Shown here piece after piece: positions 31,263 to 39,038 of a stretch of DNA of 64,000 nucleotides. The DNA is from an uncultured Bacteroidia bacterium (GTDB taxonomy: Bacteria; Bacteroidota; Bacteroidia; Bacteroidales; F082): NCBI GenBank assembly GCA_902785755.1, contig CACZZO010000012.1, positions 186,001 through 250,000 on the forward strand. Direction: 5' to 3'. How positions within the stretch are numbered: position 1 is the stretch's first letter; every line of letters begins with the position of its first letter. Below the pieces are notes generated by a model. That model made no database searches. It saw only the letters and a list, made by a program, of their open reading frames with translations, and was not told where the DNA came from. Both the position numbers and the translations under genes were made by a program.

Positions 31263-32720
31263 TTATAGTTCCACTTTGGCGAAGAGGTCGTTCAAGGTGA
31301 TTTCAGAATGAACGACATCTGACCATTCGTTTCGTTTCACGCCGTATGTGGTGATAAACACGTGTTGGAGCGCTTTTCGCGTTTTGGTGACGTGGCGGAA
31401 AGTCGCTTCGCGCGACCAAAGTTTGCGCTCGTATTCCTCCGTGATGACGTATGGCGACTTGGAGTATTTGATTTCGCAGATGTTAATCACCTCGTCGTTG
31501 CGGTCGATGAGCAGGTCGATTTGGCCGCCTTCCCACTCGGTTTTGTCGCTGTCGGTGAAAGTTTTGCACGACCACGAATAGGCACTGCTCAGCACGCCGA
31601 GAATGCCGAGTTTCGCCTTGATTTGGCGCAGGTGTTGGAGGCACACTTGCTCGAAAGCATAGCCTTTCCAAGCGTTTTGGGCGGGCAAGCCGTGGTTGTT
31701 TTGCCAGAATTGCTCGTCTTTGTGTGTCGACAATCCGGCGTGGCGCAAATAAAACAACGTGAACGGGTCGGAAAGTTGATAGAGCGCGTCCTTGTCTGAT
31801 TTCCCGATGGCGCTGTATCTCCTGATGAAGTCGCAACTGCACAATTCGTTGAGGATGGTGGTCAGTCGGCCTCCGCTCTTCATTTTCAACGACTTGATGA
31901 TTTCTTCGCGGGTCATTCCCTTGGTTTTTTCGGCTAAGATTTCCACCACTTGCCGATATTGCTCCGAGTCTTTGAACAAACTGCGATAAAGGAATTCAAA
32001 CTCAGTGCTCAGCGGTGCGCCTTCGCGGAAAAACAGGTCGTCGATGCTTTTTGCGAAGGGCTTGTCTTTATCGAGCATATCCAAATAATAAGGTATGCCG
32101 CCCAAAATCATATAGGCTTCCGTGATTTGGTAGCGGTTCCAACGTATGCCCTTGGCCTTGATGAGAAATTCCTCCGTTTCGTTCAATCGGAAAGGGGCCA
32201 GGTAAATCTGCCGCGTGACGCGCCCGTAGAGGCCGCCTTTGTCGCCGATGATTTTCGACAGCATCCAAGTCGTGGAACTTCCGCAGATGAAGAGTTTCAT
32301 GCCATCTTGCATTGAGGCCCACGAGTTCCAGAAGTACCCAAAGGCTTGGATGAAGTGGCTTTTGGGCGTGTCCATCCACGGCAGTTCGTCGAGAAATACC
32401 ACGATTTTCCTTTTGCGGAGCGTACTTAAGTATTTGCGCAAGAGGCGGAAAGCCTCAAACCAAGTCTTGGGCACGGGTGTTGCCTTGCCGGTCTTTTTCT
32501 CGATTTCGGCAGCGAATACCGAAAGTTGCACCTGCTTGGGCGTTTCGTAAAGCCCAGTGAAGTAAAAGTCGAATTGCTCGTCGAAGAAACGCTTCACGAG
32601 ATAGGTTTTCCCGACACGCCGCCGCCCGTAGATGGCCACAAGTTCGGCCTTGTCGGACTGGTATAGTTTCTTGATGAGGGATTGCTCGTAATCTCTTCCG
32701 ATAATGCTGCGATTTTTCAT
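31263..32720 (-). CDS. AAA/STAND-type ATPase fused to a PD-(D/E)XK (DUF234-like) nuclease domain
   Basis: 485 residues. Walker A is YGRRRVGKTYLV (about 30-41), Walker B is VVFLDELPWMD (about 107-117) and a sensor-like CGSSTTWM follows; this is the archaeal-type ATPase_2 family. A winged-helix middle (TREEIIKSL, then LNELCSCDFI) precedes a C-terminal domain with QIDLLID and, 11 residues on, ICEIKYSKS, the Asp and Glu-x-Lys of a PD-(D/E)XK fold. The cellular role of these ATPase-nuclease proteins is not settled; they are expanded in archaea and Bacteroidota and behave like mobile or defence genes. The gene is flanked on both sides by the same 103-104-bp palindromic repeat. A TATCTTTG -7 box lies about 26 bp upstream. 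Confidence 0.85.
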   Translation of the reverse strand: MKNRSIIGRDYEQSLIKKLYQSDKAELVAIYGRRRVGKTYLVKRFFDEQFDFYFTGLYETPKQVQLSVFAAEIEKKTGKATPVPKTWFEAFRLLRKYLSTLRKRKIVVFLDELPWMDTPKSHFIQAFGYFWNSWASMQDGMKLFICGSSTTWMLSKIIGDKGGLYGRVTRQIYLAPFRLNETEEFLIKAKGIRWNRYQITEAYMILGGIPYYLDMLDKDKPFAKSIDDLFFREGAPLSTEFEFLYRSLFKDSEQYRQVVEILAEKTKGMTREEIIKSLKMKSGGRLTTILNELCSCDFIRRYSAIGKSDKDALYQLSDPFTLFYLRHAGLSTHKDEQFWQNNHGLPAQNAWKGYAFEQVCLQHLRQIKAKLGILGVLSSAYSWSCKTFTDSDKTEWEGGQIDLLIDRNDEVINICEIKYSKSPYVITEEYERKLWSREATFRHVTKTRKALQHVFITTYGVKRNEWSDVVHSEITLNDLFAKVEL

Positions 32721-32745
32721 AGTGTGTTTTATCGTATTTCGCTGG

Positions 32746-32753
32746 CAAAGATA
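32746..32753 (-). promoter_or_regulatory. -7 box TATCTTTG for the ATPase-nuclease gene
   Basis: Minus-strand TATCTTTG matches TAnnTTTG; a TTG about 22 bp further upstream could be the -33 element. The bracketing repeat begins right behind it, so any protein bound there would touch the promoter. Confidence 0.5.
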
Positions 32754-32778
32754 GAGATAAATTCTGAAATAGGATGCA

Positions 32779-32881
32779 ATACCATAGCCAAATCTATCAA
32801 AAAATAGATACTTTTGGCTTTATAATCGATAATACTATGGCCAAATCTATCAAAAAAATGGTACTTTTGGCTATAGTATCG
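32779..32881. repeat. Two-unit palindromic repeat, upstream copy bracketing ATPase-nuclease 31263-32720
   Basis: Same two-unit structure as 31143-31246: ATACCATAGCCAAATC, ACTTTTGGCT, then AATACTATGGCCAAATC and GCTATAGTATCG. It lies 58 bp upstream of the ATPase ATG, directly behind the promoter, and 31 bp from the ygiQ stop. Confidence 0.75.
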
Positions 32882-32912
32882 TGAATAAAAATGCTCTTTG
32901 ATTTTTATGTAT

Positions 32913-34733
32913 CTATTTGAATAACAGTTTAATACAATCCGAATGACCAATGCGCCGTAGTGCATTTTTTACCCACTCTCTATTTTCTGGTTTGTACCAG
33001 AAGAAAAACCTTTGCTGGGCAAGTTTTTCCTCCTTTGTTTTGGCACAAAAAACGGGTTCCAAGGTGTAGGGGTCGTAGCCGGAATAATAGATTTCGGTGG
33101 CCAAGGTCATCGGGGTTGGGGTGAAGTCTTGCACCTGTTCCAAATGATAACCTAACTCTTTGGTTCTTACGGCTAAATCAGCCATATCCTCAAGGTAGCA
33201 ATCAGGGTGCGAGGAGATGAAATAGGGGATGAGTTGCTGGTTGAGATGCTCCTTTTCGTTGATTTGGTCGAACTTCTTTTTCAGTTTGACAAACATATCG
33301 AATTTGGGCTTTCGCATCAGTTTCAGGACGGCATCGCTGGTGTGTTCGGGCGCGACTTTCAACCTCCCGCTGACGTGCCGCGTGACCAATTGGCGGAAAT
33401 ATTCGTCATAGCCCATCGCCTTGTTTTCCTCGGGCGTGCAGTCGTGCAAAAACAAATCATAACGGATGCCCGATCCGATAGTGGCCTTCTTGACTTTCGG
33501 GTGCGCGTCCACCTCTTTATATAAGTCAATCAGCGGGTGGTGGTCGGTGTTGAGGTTTTTGCAGACGGTGGGTTGCAGGCAGGTCGGGCGGGAGCATTTT
33601 TCACAGAGGCGCTCGTCTTTGCCCTTCATTCGATACATATTGGCTGACGGGCCACCGAGGTCGCTGATGTAGCCCTTAAAGTCCTCCATTTCAACGACTT
33701 TCTCCACCTCACGCATAATGGATTCCTTGCTCCGCGAAGCCACAAACTTGCCTTGGTGCGCCGAGATGGTGCAAAAAGCGCAGCCGCCAAAACAGCCACG
33801 GTGCAAATTCACCGAGTGCCGAATCATCTCGTAAGCGGGAATCACGCCACGCTTGGCATATTTCGGATGTGGCAACCTCGTGTAAGGCAAATCAAATGAA
33901 GCATCAATCTGCTCCGTGGTGAAAGTCGGTAAGGGTGGGTTGATGACAAGTCTTTGGTTTCCAACTTCTTGAATCAGCCTTGCTGCGTGTTTCTTGTTCG
34001 ATTCCTCTTCGATGTGGCGGAAGTTGGAAGCGTATTTCTTCTTGTCCTTGAGGCAGACTTCGTGCGAAACGAGTTCGATGGTCTCGCCTTTGAAATCAGG
34101 CAAAGGTTGTTTTTTGTCTTGCAAAAAGAAAGTCTGCTGAATGTCAGTCAGTTCGTTGACTTTCTTTCCGCTTTGGATGGCCTTCGCGATTTCCACCATA
34201 GTGAGTTCGCCCATGCCGTAAACACCAATGTCGGCCTTGGAATCGACCAAAATGCTAGGTTTCAGGCTGTCCGACCAGTAGTCGTAGTGCGTCACGCGCC
34301 GCAGCGAGGCCTCGATGCCACCAATGACAACGGGCACATCGGGATAGAGTTGTTTGAGGATGTTGCTATAGACCACTGAGGCGTAGTCGGGACGGAAGCC
34401 TGCCTCGCCGCCTGGGGTATAGGCATCATTGCTGCGCAGGCGTTTGTTGGCGGTGTAGTGGTTCACCATCGAGTCCATGCAGCCCGCCGACACGCCGAAA
34501 TAGAGTCTCGGCTTGCCGAATTTCTTGAAGTCTCGCAAGTCGTCCCTCCAATTGGGTTGCGGAATCAATGCGACACGGAAACCATTGTGTTCCAATACTC
34601 TTCCAATAACCGCCGCCCCAAACGCAGGATGGTCGACGTATGCATCGCCCGTGACGAACACGATGTCCACCTCATCCCAACCGCGCAGGTCAGTCTCTTT
34701 TTTCGTTATGGGGAGCCAATCGAGTAGGGTCAT
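32913..34733 (-). CDS. ygiQ: YgiQ-family radical SAM protein
   Basis: 606 residues, the usual length. The N-terminal B12-binding-like part (VDIVFVTGDAYVDHPAFGAA, YFGVSAGCMDSMVNHYTANK) is followed by a radical SAM core with the CxxxCxxC cluster in RGCFGGCAFC and DLGGPSANMYRMKG. The C-terminal part has HPDCYLEDMADLA and VQDFTPTPMTLATEIYYSG, which are diagnostic of YgiQ. The biochemical function of this conserved bacterial family is not established. It follows the HTH gene by 12 bp on the same strand, so it may be read from the toxin-like gene's promoter. Confidence 0.92.
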   Translation of the reverse strand: MTLLDWLPITKKETDLRGWDEVDIVFVTGDAYVDHPAFGAAVIGRVLEHNGFRVALIPQPNWRDDLRDFKKFGKPRLYFGVSAGCMDSMVNHYTANKRLRSNDAYTPGGEAGFRPDYASVVYSNILKQLYPDVPVVIGGIEASLRRVTHYDYWSDSLKPSILVDSKADIGVYGMGELTMVEIAKAIQSGKKVNELTDIQQTFFLQDKKQPLPDFKGETIELVSHEVCLKDKKKYASNFRHIEEESNKKHAARLIQEVGNQRLVINPPLPTFTTEQIDASFDLPYTRLPHPKYAKRGVIPAYEMIRHSVNLHRGCFGGCAFCTISAHQGKFVASRSKESIMREVEKVVEMEDFKGYISDLGGPSANMYRMKGKDERLCEKCSRPTCLQPTVCKNLNTDHHPLIDLYKEVDAHPKVKKATIGSGIRYDLFLHDCTPEENKAMGYDEYFRQLVTRHVSGRLKVAPEHTSDAVLKLMRKPKFDMFVKLKKKFDQINEKEHLNQQLIPYFISSHPDCYLEDMADLAVRTKELGYHLEQVQDFTPTPMTLATEIYYSGYDPYTLEPVFCAKTKEEKLAQQRFFFWYKPENREWVKNALRRIGHSDCIKLLFK

Positions 34734-34745
34734 TGGATAGATATT

Positions 34746-35036
34746 TTATGCCTCGACAAGTTCACTATGGTTTACAGGCACTTCCAAAAGATTTTCACCC
34801 AAAGCGATGGAAATCTTGCAAAGTGTCGCCAAGGTCAGATTGTGCGTTCCAGAAAGCCAGCGGCTGATTTCCGTTTCGGTTTTCCCCATCAGTCGGGCAA
34901 AGTCTTTCTGTGACATTCCTTTTTCCTCAAGAATTTCATAAATGCGGTTGGCGATGGCCACAGATAATTCCATTTGCATCTTCATTTCAGGCGAAATCGT
35001 TTCGCGAATCTCGTCCATTATCCGGTTCGTTTTCAT
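34746..35036 (-). CDS. XRE-family HTH protein (antitoxin-like)
   Basis: 96 residues. A helix-turn-helix of the Xre/Cro type is clear: MSQKDFARLMGKTETEISRW, then LSGTHNLTLATLCKISIAL. Length and place, 18 bp downstream of a 159-residue RelE/HigB-like protein, match the toxin-first HigBA arrangement, in which the HTH protein is antitoxin and repressor. The product ends in NHSELVEA. Confidence 0.85.
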   Translation of the reverse strand: MKTNRIMDEIRETISPEMKMQMELSVAIANRIYEILEEKGMSQKDFARLMGKTETEISRWLSGTHNLTLATLCKISIALGENLLEVPVNHSELVEA

Positions 35037-35054
35037 CTTTCAGGGTTTTTGCGG

Positions 35055-35534
35055 TTAGTCGTCTATCGAAAAGGTAAGTGTCCCAAGCAACTTAGTTCCT
35101 GTCACGGTGATAACCCGTCGTTTTTCCATTTGTTTCATTTGGATGTCAATCTTTTGAAGCGTTTGCACGCATTTATGCAAAACAGCGTCTTCCTCGTAGG
35201 TCGCGGTTGTTTTCAATCCACCGTTGCCAAGAATAAGAATTTTGGCATTGATATTAAGTAAGTACAATCGTAGTGATGTTGTTTCGAGATGGGAAGGCAA
35301 AGCCATCACTCTATCCCTGCGTGTTCCTTCATATCGGAAATGCCTGTCTTCGGCACCGTCGCGCTTGATGATGTCGAGACGATACACCAATTGGCGAATG
35401 TCATCGGGATAGGTGTCCTTATAAGCCAGCAGGAATTTCTCAAACTCCGAATATTCTTCTCCCTCAAAATGAGGAGAATAAAGGCTTACCTTATTGTTGT
35501 CTTCCAATAACTCAAGAAATAGATTTCTTTCCAT
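35055..35534 (-). CDS. Toxin-like partner of the XRE protein
   Basis: 159 residues from ATG 35534; the longer frame from 35558 starts at the promoter and is unlikely. The segments LYSPHFEGEEYSEFEKFLL, LRLYLLNINAKILILGNGG and LHKCVQTLQKIDIQMKQ resemble Bacteroidota proteins usually found just upstream of small XRE genes, with a RelE/HigB-like layout. No catalytic residues could be named. An mRNA-interferase-like toxin is the best guess from context; a plain hypothetical protein is the alternative. Confidence 0.6.
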   Translation of the reverse strand: MERNLFLELLEDNNKVSLYSPHFEGEEYSEFEKFLLAYKDTYPDDIRQLVYRLDIIKRDGAEDRHFRYEGTRRDRVMALPSHLETTSLRLYLLNINAKILILGNGGLKTTATYEEDAVLHKCVQTLQKIDIQMKQMEKRRVITVTGTKLLGTLTFSIDD

Positions 35535-35555
35535 AAGTCTAATTTTAATCTGCCG

Positions 35556-35563
35556 CAAAAATA
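35556..35563 (-). promoter_or_regulatory. -7 box TATTTTTG for the toxin/antitoxin-like operon
   Basis: Minus-strand TATTTTTG matches TAnnTTTG and puts the transcript start about 15 nt upstream of ATG 35534. Confidence 0.55.
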
Positions 35564-35613
35564 AACATAAAAGTTGATTTTTGCGTATCGTTTTAGAAAA
35601 ATTTCTTGATTTG

Positions 35614-35643
35614 TTTGTGTTTTTCAGATTTTCCCTATTTTTG
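35614..35643 (+). promoter_or_regulatory. Promoter of the structured leader/RNA: TTTG, 18 bp, TATTTTTG
   Basis: TTTG at 35614-35617 and TATTTTTG at 35636-35643 are separated by 18 bp, close to the Bacteroidota -33/-7 spacing. The predicted start is near 35650, at the beginning of the hairpin-rich segment that follows. Confidence 0.6.
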
Positions 35644-35644
35644 C

Positions 35645-35940
35645 CCCTGCCATTCCGGGAGAAATCGGAGTGGCCAGAGAAAGCGCATTCTTCGCTTTTG
35701 CCTCGACAGTGAACCTAGACAATTCACCTGTGAAATAAGAAAGAGGATAAGGGGTAGAAGGTTGCTTTCGCTGTTATGTGTATGTTTCAAAACACTACAT
35801 ATACAGTGGAGCAGACCCTTATTCAAAGTTTCTTTTCTTATGGGAAGTCTAGGCCCAACTGTCAGAAATAAGGATAAGTTTGGGAGGCTCCGCTCTGTAG
35901 GCTTTTATATCACTGCTCTTCTGAGCCGTAGGGCAGAATG
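35645..35940 (+). ncRNA. Candidate structured RNA or long structured 5' leader
   Basis: About 290 bases follow a good promoter and contain no gene. Complementary pairs are dense: CTGCC (35647-35651) with GGCAG (35932-35936), joining the two ends; AAGCG with CGCTT around 35680-35698; GTGAA with TTCAC (35709-35727); TGTGTATG with CATATACA (35777-35805); and CCCAAC with GTTTGGG (35854-35884). The end-joining stem suggests a discrete RNA, though it could also be a regulatory leader of the genes at 35956 and 36255. It did not match by eye RNase P, tmRNA, SRP or 6S RNA. Confidence 0.4.
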
Positions 35941-35955
35941 AATAAAGTTCAAATC

Positions 35956-36252
35956 ATGAAAACTATTGGGAAATCCAAAATGCAAACCAAAACATCAATT
36001 TTAGTGATGGCGATAGGGCTGTTTTTATCTTCAAGCCTTTTCGCTCAGGAACAGAACAGTTATCAAGGAGGATTATTCGGTAGGGAGAATGCCGTTGAAG
36101 AAACAGAAACAAGGGGATTGATGAATAGAAGCAGTGTTACTGGAAACCTTGACAATCAGGCTTTCGGTCAAAATGTGCCCCTTGGAAGTGGGTTGCTAAT
36201 CTTGCTTGGAGCAACTGTTGGTTATGCAATCATCAAGAAAAAGGAGGACTGA
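35956..36252 (+). CDS. Small exported protein with C-terminal membrane anchor
   Basis: 98 residues from ATG 35956; an in-frame ATG at 35938 is possible. It has a signal peptide (TSILVMAIGLFLSSSLFA-QE), a short polar middle, and a C-terminal hydrophobic stretch ending in Lys/Asp (GSGLLILLGATVGYAIIKKKED). Small Bacteroidota proteins with this 'PxGSGLLILxxxGxGYxxxKKK' end are common next to surface lipoproteins; their job is unknown. It is 2 bp from the next gene and clearly co-transcribed with it. Confidence 0.7.
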   Translation: MKTIGKSKMQTKTSILVMAIGLFLSSSLFAQEQNSYQGGLFGRENAVEETETRGLMNRSSVTGNLDNQAFGQNVPLGSGLLILLGATVGYAIIKKKED

Positions 36253-36254
36253 TT

Positions 36255-37859
36255 ATGAAAAAACTTGGTTTAATTTTAATGGCTTGTGCAATGATAATGG
36301 GGACATTCCAATGCAAGAAAAACGATGAAATAAACAAGTTTGAAAACAATAATGAATCAGTCTTCATCACGCTTAATGTTGATGAAGGCACTAGAGCGAA
36401 TGTTGTTCCCGAGGAAGACATTGCCCCTGTTTATTATGCGGAAGGCGATATGATTCATGTTGTTAGCGATGGAAAATATATCGGAACGCTGACTTACACC
36501 GGAACTAATTTCAGTGGTGACATTACCAATCCGACAGAAGGCCAACCTTTGCATTTTTATTTCCTTGGTAATGTTATCCCAACGGAATCGTTAGTGGTTG
36601 GAGAAACATCGTCTTGTTCTGTAATCATTAGTGACCAAACAACAAGCCACCCTGTGATTTCGTATGCGCCATCAAATCAATATTATAGTGCGGTGACAAC
36701 AAACTATACTGCCACATTGTTGAACAAATGCGCTTTGGTGAAATTCAATGTAACTACCGCTTCAGAAGCGGCGACTTGCATCACTGGAATGAACAATAAA
36801 GTGACGATTGATTTCGCAACAAATGAATTTGCTTACAGCCAAGAAGGAGAAGGTGTTATCAAGTTGGCTGCTGGAAATGGTGAAAAGTGGGTTATTCTAT
36901 TGCCACAAGATGCTTTAGAAGCAGGAGAAGAAGGTTCGGCATATTCTGAAGATGGAAACTATACGGGAACACACGAGGCAATCCCTGCCATTATTGACAA
37001 TGGCTATTTGAAAAGTGGCGTTGCTGTTACCATCAATACACCCGTTTCAGGAGGAGTACCAACAGGAGCAATAAACGGCCTATTCACTATCAATGCTAAT
37101 GGTGATCAAGTGTATTTCTCGCAAGGGAATTTGCAGTACATTGGCAGTGCTGCTACGCCTTATTGGAAGTTCGCGGATAATCAGTGGGATTATTTAGGGA
37201 CGATTACTGGACAGAATGGCAGTAACCAAAATGTTGATAGAGACCTTTTTGGGTGGGGAACAAGTGGCATAAATCATGGTTCAGTATGTTATCAACCTTG
37301 GTCTGTTTCTCAAAATAATAATGATTATTATGTATATGGCTCTTTTTCATACAATTTGTTCGACCAAACAGGCCAAGCCGATTGGGGGTACAACGCCATT
37401 AGTAATGGCGGCAATAATGTTAATGAATGGCGCACTTTGACTGTAAATGAAGAAAACTACATATTATTTAATCGAAGTACTTCTTCAGGTATTCGTTTTG
37501 CCAAAGCATGCGTTAATTATGTTCAAGGTGTTATTTTGTTGCCTGACAATTGGAATATAGATATGTATAGTTTAAATAAAACGAATCAAAGATGGGCTTC
37601 ATTTGACAGCAATATAATTAGTGCTTCACAAATGAGTGCTTTAGAAGAGGCTGGTGTTGTTTTTTTGCCAGTAGGAGGTCGAAGAGATGGCATTTTGGTT
37701 GAATATGTGCGTAGCCGTGGTGATTATTGGCTTGCTGATTCTGATTCTGGAGGTGTGGGTGCGTATGGCATTTTTTTTGATGATAATTATTTGGGGGGAA
37801 TTTTATGCAATCGTTATTTTGGTTTATCGGTTCGTTTAGTTCAAGATCACAATCCTTAA
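36255..37859 (+). CDS. Fimbrillin-type lipoprotein with C-terminal Bacteroidales surface domain
   Basis: 534 residues. A lipoprotein signal (LMACAMIMGTFQC-KKNDE) is followed by a fimbrillin-like region (about 40-265: EGTRANVVPEEDIAPVYYAE, then YTATLLNKCALVKFNVTT). After a linker, residues about 275-534 form a domain starting LFTINANGDQVYFSQGNLQY and continuing with NQWDYLG, DLFGWGTSG, QADWGYNAISNGGN, EWRTLT and GVILLPDNW, a pattern seen in many gut Bacteroidales lipoproteins and distantly like sulfatase-modifying-factor folds. Cell-surface binding or adhesion is likely; the ligand is unknown. It is 2 bp after the small anchored protein. Confidence 0.82.
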   Translation: MKKLGLILMACAMIMGTFQCKKNDEINKFENNNESVFITLNVDEGTRANVVPEEDIAPVYYAEGDMIHVVSDGKYIGTLTYTGTNFSGDITNPTEGQPLHFYFLGNVIPTESLVVGETSSCSVIISDQTTSHPVISYAPSNQYYSAVTTNYTATLLNKCALVKFNVTTASEAATCITGMNNKVTIDFATNEFAYSQEGEGVIKLAAGNGEKWVILLPQDALEAGEEGSAYSEDGNYTGTHEAIPAIIDNGYLKSGVAVTINTPVSGGVPTGAINGLFTINANGDQVYFSQGNLQYIGSAATPYWKFADNQWDYLGTITGQNGSNQNVDRDLFGWGTSGINHGSVCYQPWSVSQNNNDYYVYGSFSYNLFDQTGQADWGYNAISNGGNNVNEWRTLTVNEENYILFNRSTSSGIRFAKACVNYVQGVILLPDNWNIDMYSLNKTNQRWASFDSNIISASQMSALEEAGVVFLPVGGRRDGILVEYVRSRGDYWLADSDSGGVGAYGIFFDDNYLGGILCNRYFGLSVRLVQDHNP

Positions 37860-37882
37860 AACTTTGACAAATCAGAAATGAT

Positions 37883-38617
37883 ATGATAAAAAATGAGGTT
37901 GAAATAGATGTTGATGATTTGTTTACAAAAGCACTGGACATTAAAGAGATAGAAGTAAGCCCAGACTATTTATGCGATGAATTTCATTGTTCGTGTTATG
38001 ACAAGTATTTAGTTCCTTTATATTTGGAAAAAAATGAATCTTCTTTTGTTGGAAATGGTGTGATAGTTGGCTCTTATTTGATTACGGCTGCTCATGTGGC
38101 TCCATCTCATAACAAGAAAGAGAGGTGTCCCTCCCTTTATTACAAATATGAAAATGAATTTAAAAAGGTCAAGAATGATTATGTTTTTTATGATGGAAGA
38201 AATACTGAAGTTGAAGTTGGGGTTAGTAATGATTTGATTATTTTCAACCTTGATGATATTATTGGCGAATTTGTTTGTAATGATGTTCCGATTAAAAAGG
38301 GAACACGGTTATATGTATCCCCATATACATATTTTGAAGATGAAAACAAGACCAAATCTAAACAAAATATATGTGTCGTGACTTCTATCGGAGCATTATC
38401 ATTTGACAAGGCTACAATATGGAAAAATTGTTATAGAGTTTATAATTCAGAAGGATTTAGACCAGGAAATAGTGGTTGTGCTTTATTTAGAAAGAATGTC
38501 TTATATGGAATACTTATAGTCGGTGGTGATATTGAATGCGATGTAAGGAATTATACGATATTAGATGCGAATTATATTAATCAGATTATTACAAATGAAC
38601 GTATAGTGCATTATTAA
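37883..38617 (+). CDS. Trypsin-like (S1-type) serine protease without signal peptide
   Basis: 244 residues. A chymotrypsin-like triad can be placed: His in VGSYLITAAHVA (about 68-74), Asp in SNDLIIFNLDD (about 115) and Ser in FRPGNSGCALF (about 200). There is no signal peptide or membrane helix, so the protein should be cytoplasmic, which is unusual next to surface-protein genes. It is AT-rich and lies 23 bp after the fimbrillin-type lipoprotein gene. Similar trypsin-like proteins occur as effectors in bacterial conflict systems, but no sensor partner is obvious here. Confidence 0.75.
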   Translation: MIKNEVEIDVDDLFTKALDIKEIEVSPDYLCDEFHCSCYDKYLVPLYLEKNESSFVGNGVIVGSYLITAAHVAPSHNKKERCPSLYYKYENEFKKVKNDYVFYDGRNTEVEVGVSNDLIIFNLDDIIGEFVCNDVPIKKGTRLYVSPYTYFEDENKTKSKQNICVVTSIGALSFDKATIWKNCYRVYNSEGFRPGNSGCALFRKNVLYGILIVGGDIECDVRNYTILDANYINQIITNERIVHY

Positions 38618-38681
38618 AATTGTAGAGATGCGTCCTTGTTAGACCGTCTATCAAAATAAGAAGGAATAGTGCCAAACGCCA

Positions 38682-38856
38682 TGAGTTTTTCCAAAATCAA
38701 TAAAAACCATAATTTTGCCCCCCCGTTCTTCCGAATTTCAATTCGGAAAGCCTGAATATCAGCATTTGCAATGCGCGAATGAATAATGCGGCTGCCGTGG
38801 TACGATAACCTTACAGCCCGGGCGGTATGGTGTAGGGCTGTCACACTGTGGCAGCC
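38682..38856. repeat. Degenerate repeat and hairpins between the protease and the second ATPase cassette
   Basis: This gene-free stretch holds three things. At 38682-38717 there is a partial copy of the cassette repeat (TGAGTTTTTCCAAAAT, ending at ATTTTG). At 38733-38748 lies the palindrome CCGAATTTCAATTCGG. At 38790-38856 lies a long imperfect hairpin with outer arms GGCTGCC/GGCAGCC and inner arms ACAGCCC/GGGCTGT. The mixture looks like debris or termini of small mobile elements. Confidence 0.5.
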
Positions 38857-38935
38857 GACTACGACCAAGCCCATGCGCAACGAACTACCCGAAAAAATGG
38901 CGGCAGTTTTACCAGAAGTTGATGTGAGTGCTTTT

Positions 38936-38984
38936 TGAGTTTTTTCCAAAATTGACAAAATTTCACGATTTTGGAAAAAACTCA
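38936..38984. repeat. 49-bp palindrome, upstream copy bracketing ATPase-nuclease 39039-40463
   Basis: TGAGTTTTTTCCAAAAT and its exact reverse complement ATTTTGGAAAAAACTCA flank a 15-bp spacer. The copy at 40479-40527 matches in about 44 of 49 positions. This one ends 54 bp before the ATPase ATG. Confidence 0.8.
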
Positions 38985-39038
38985 TTGTGGTTTCAGAATA
39001 ATTTATTTCCTTTGCATCCTGTTAGAATATAGAATGTT

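Noticed and set aside
35645..35940. RNase P RNA, tmRNA, SRP RNA or 6S RNA
   Set aside because: None of the conserved core sequences of these RNAs could be recognised; kept only as an unnamed candidate.
38790..38856. Possible tRNA
   Set aside because: The stems do not form a cloverleaf with anticodon and T arms; it is one long imperfect hairpin.
38614..38985. Minus-strand frame of 123 codons between the protease and the second cassette
   Set aside because: It runs through the palindromes and the partial cassette repeat; the translation has no known motif and is probably accidental.
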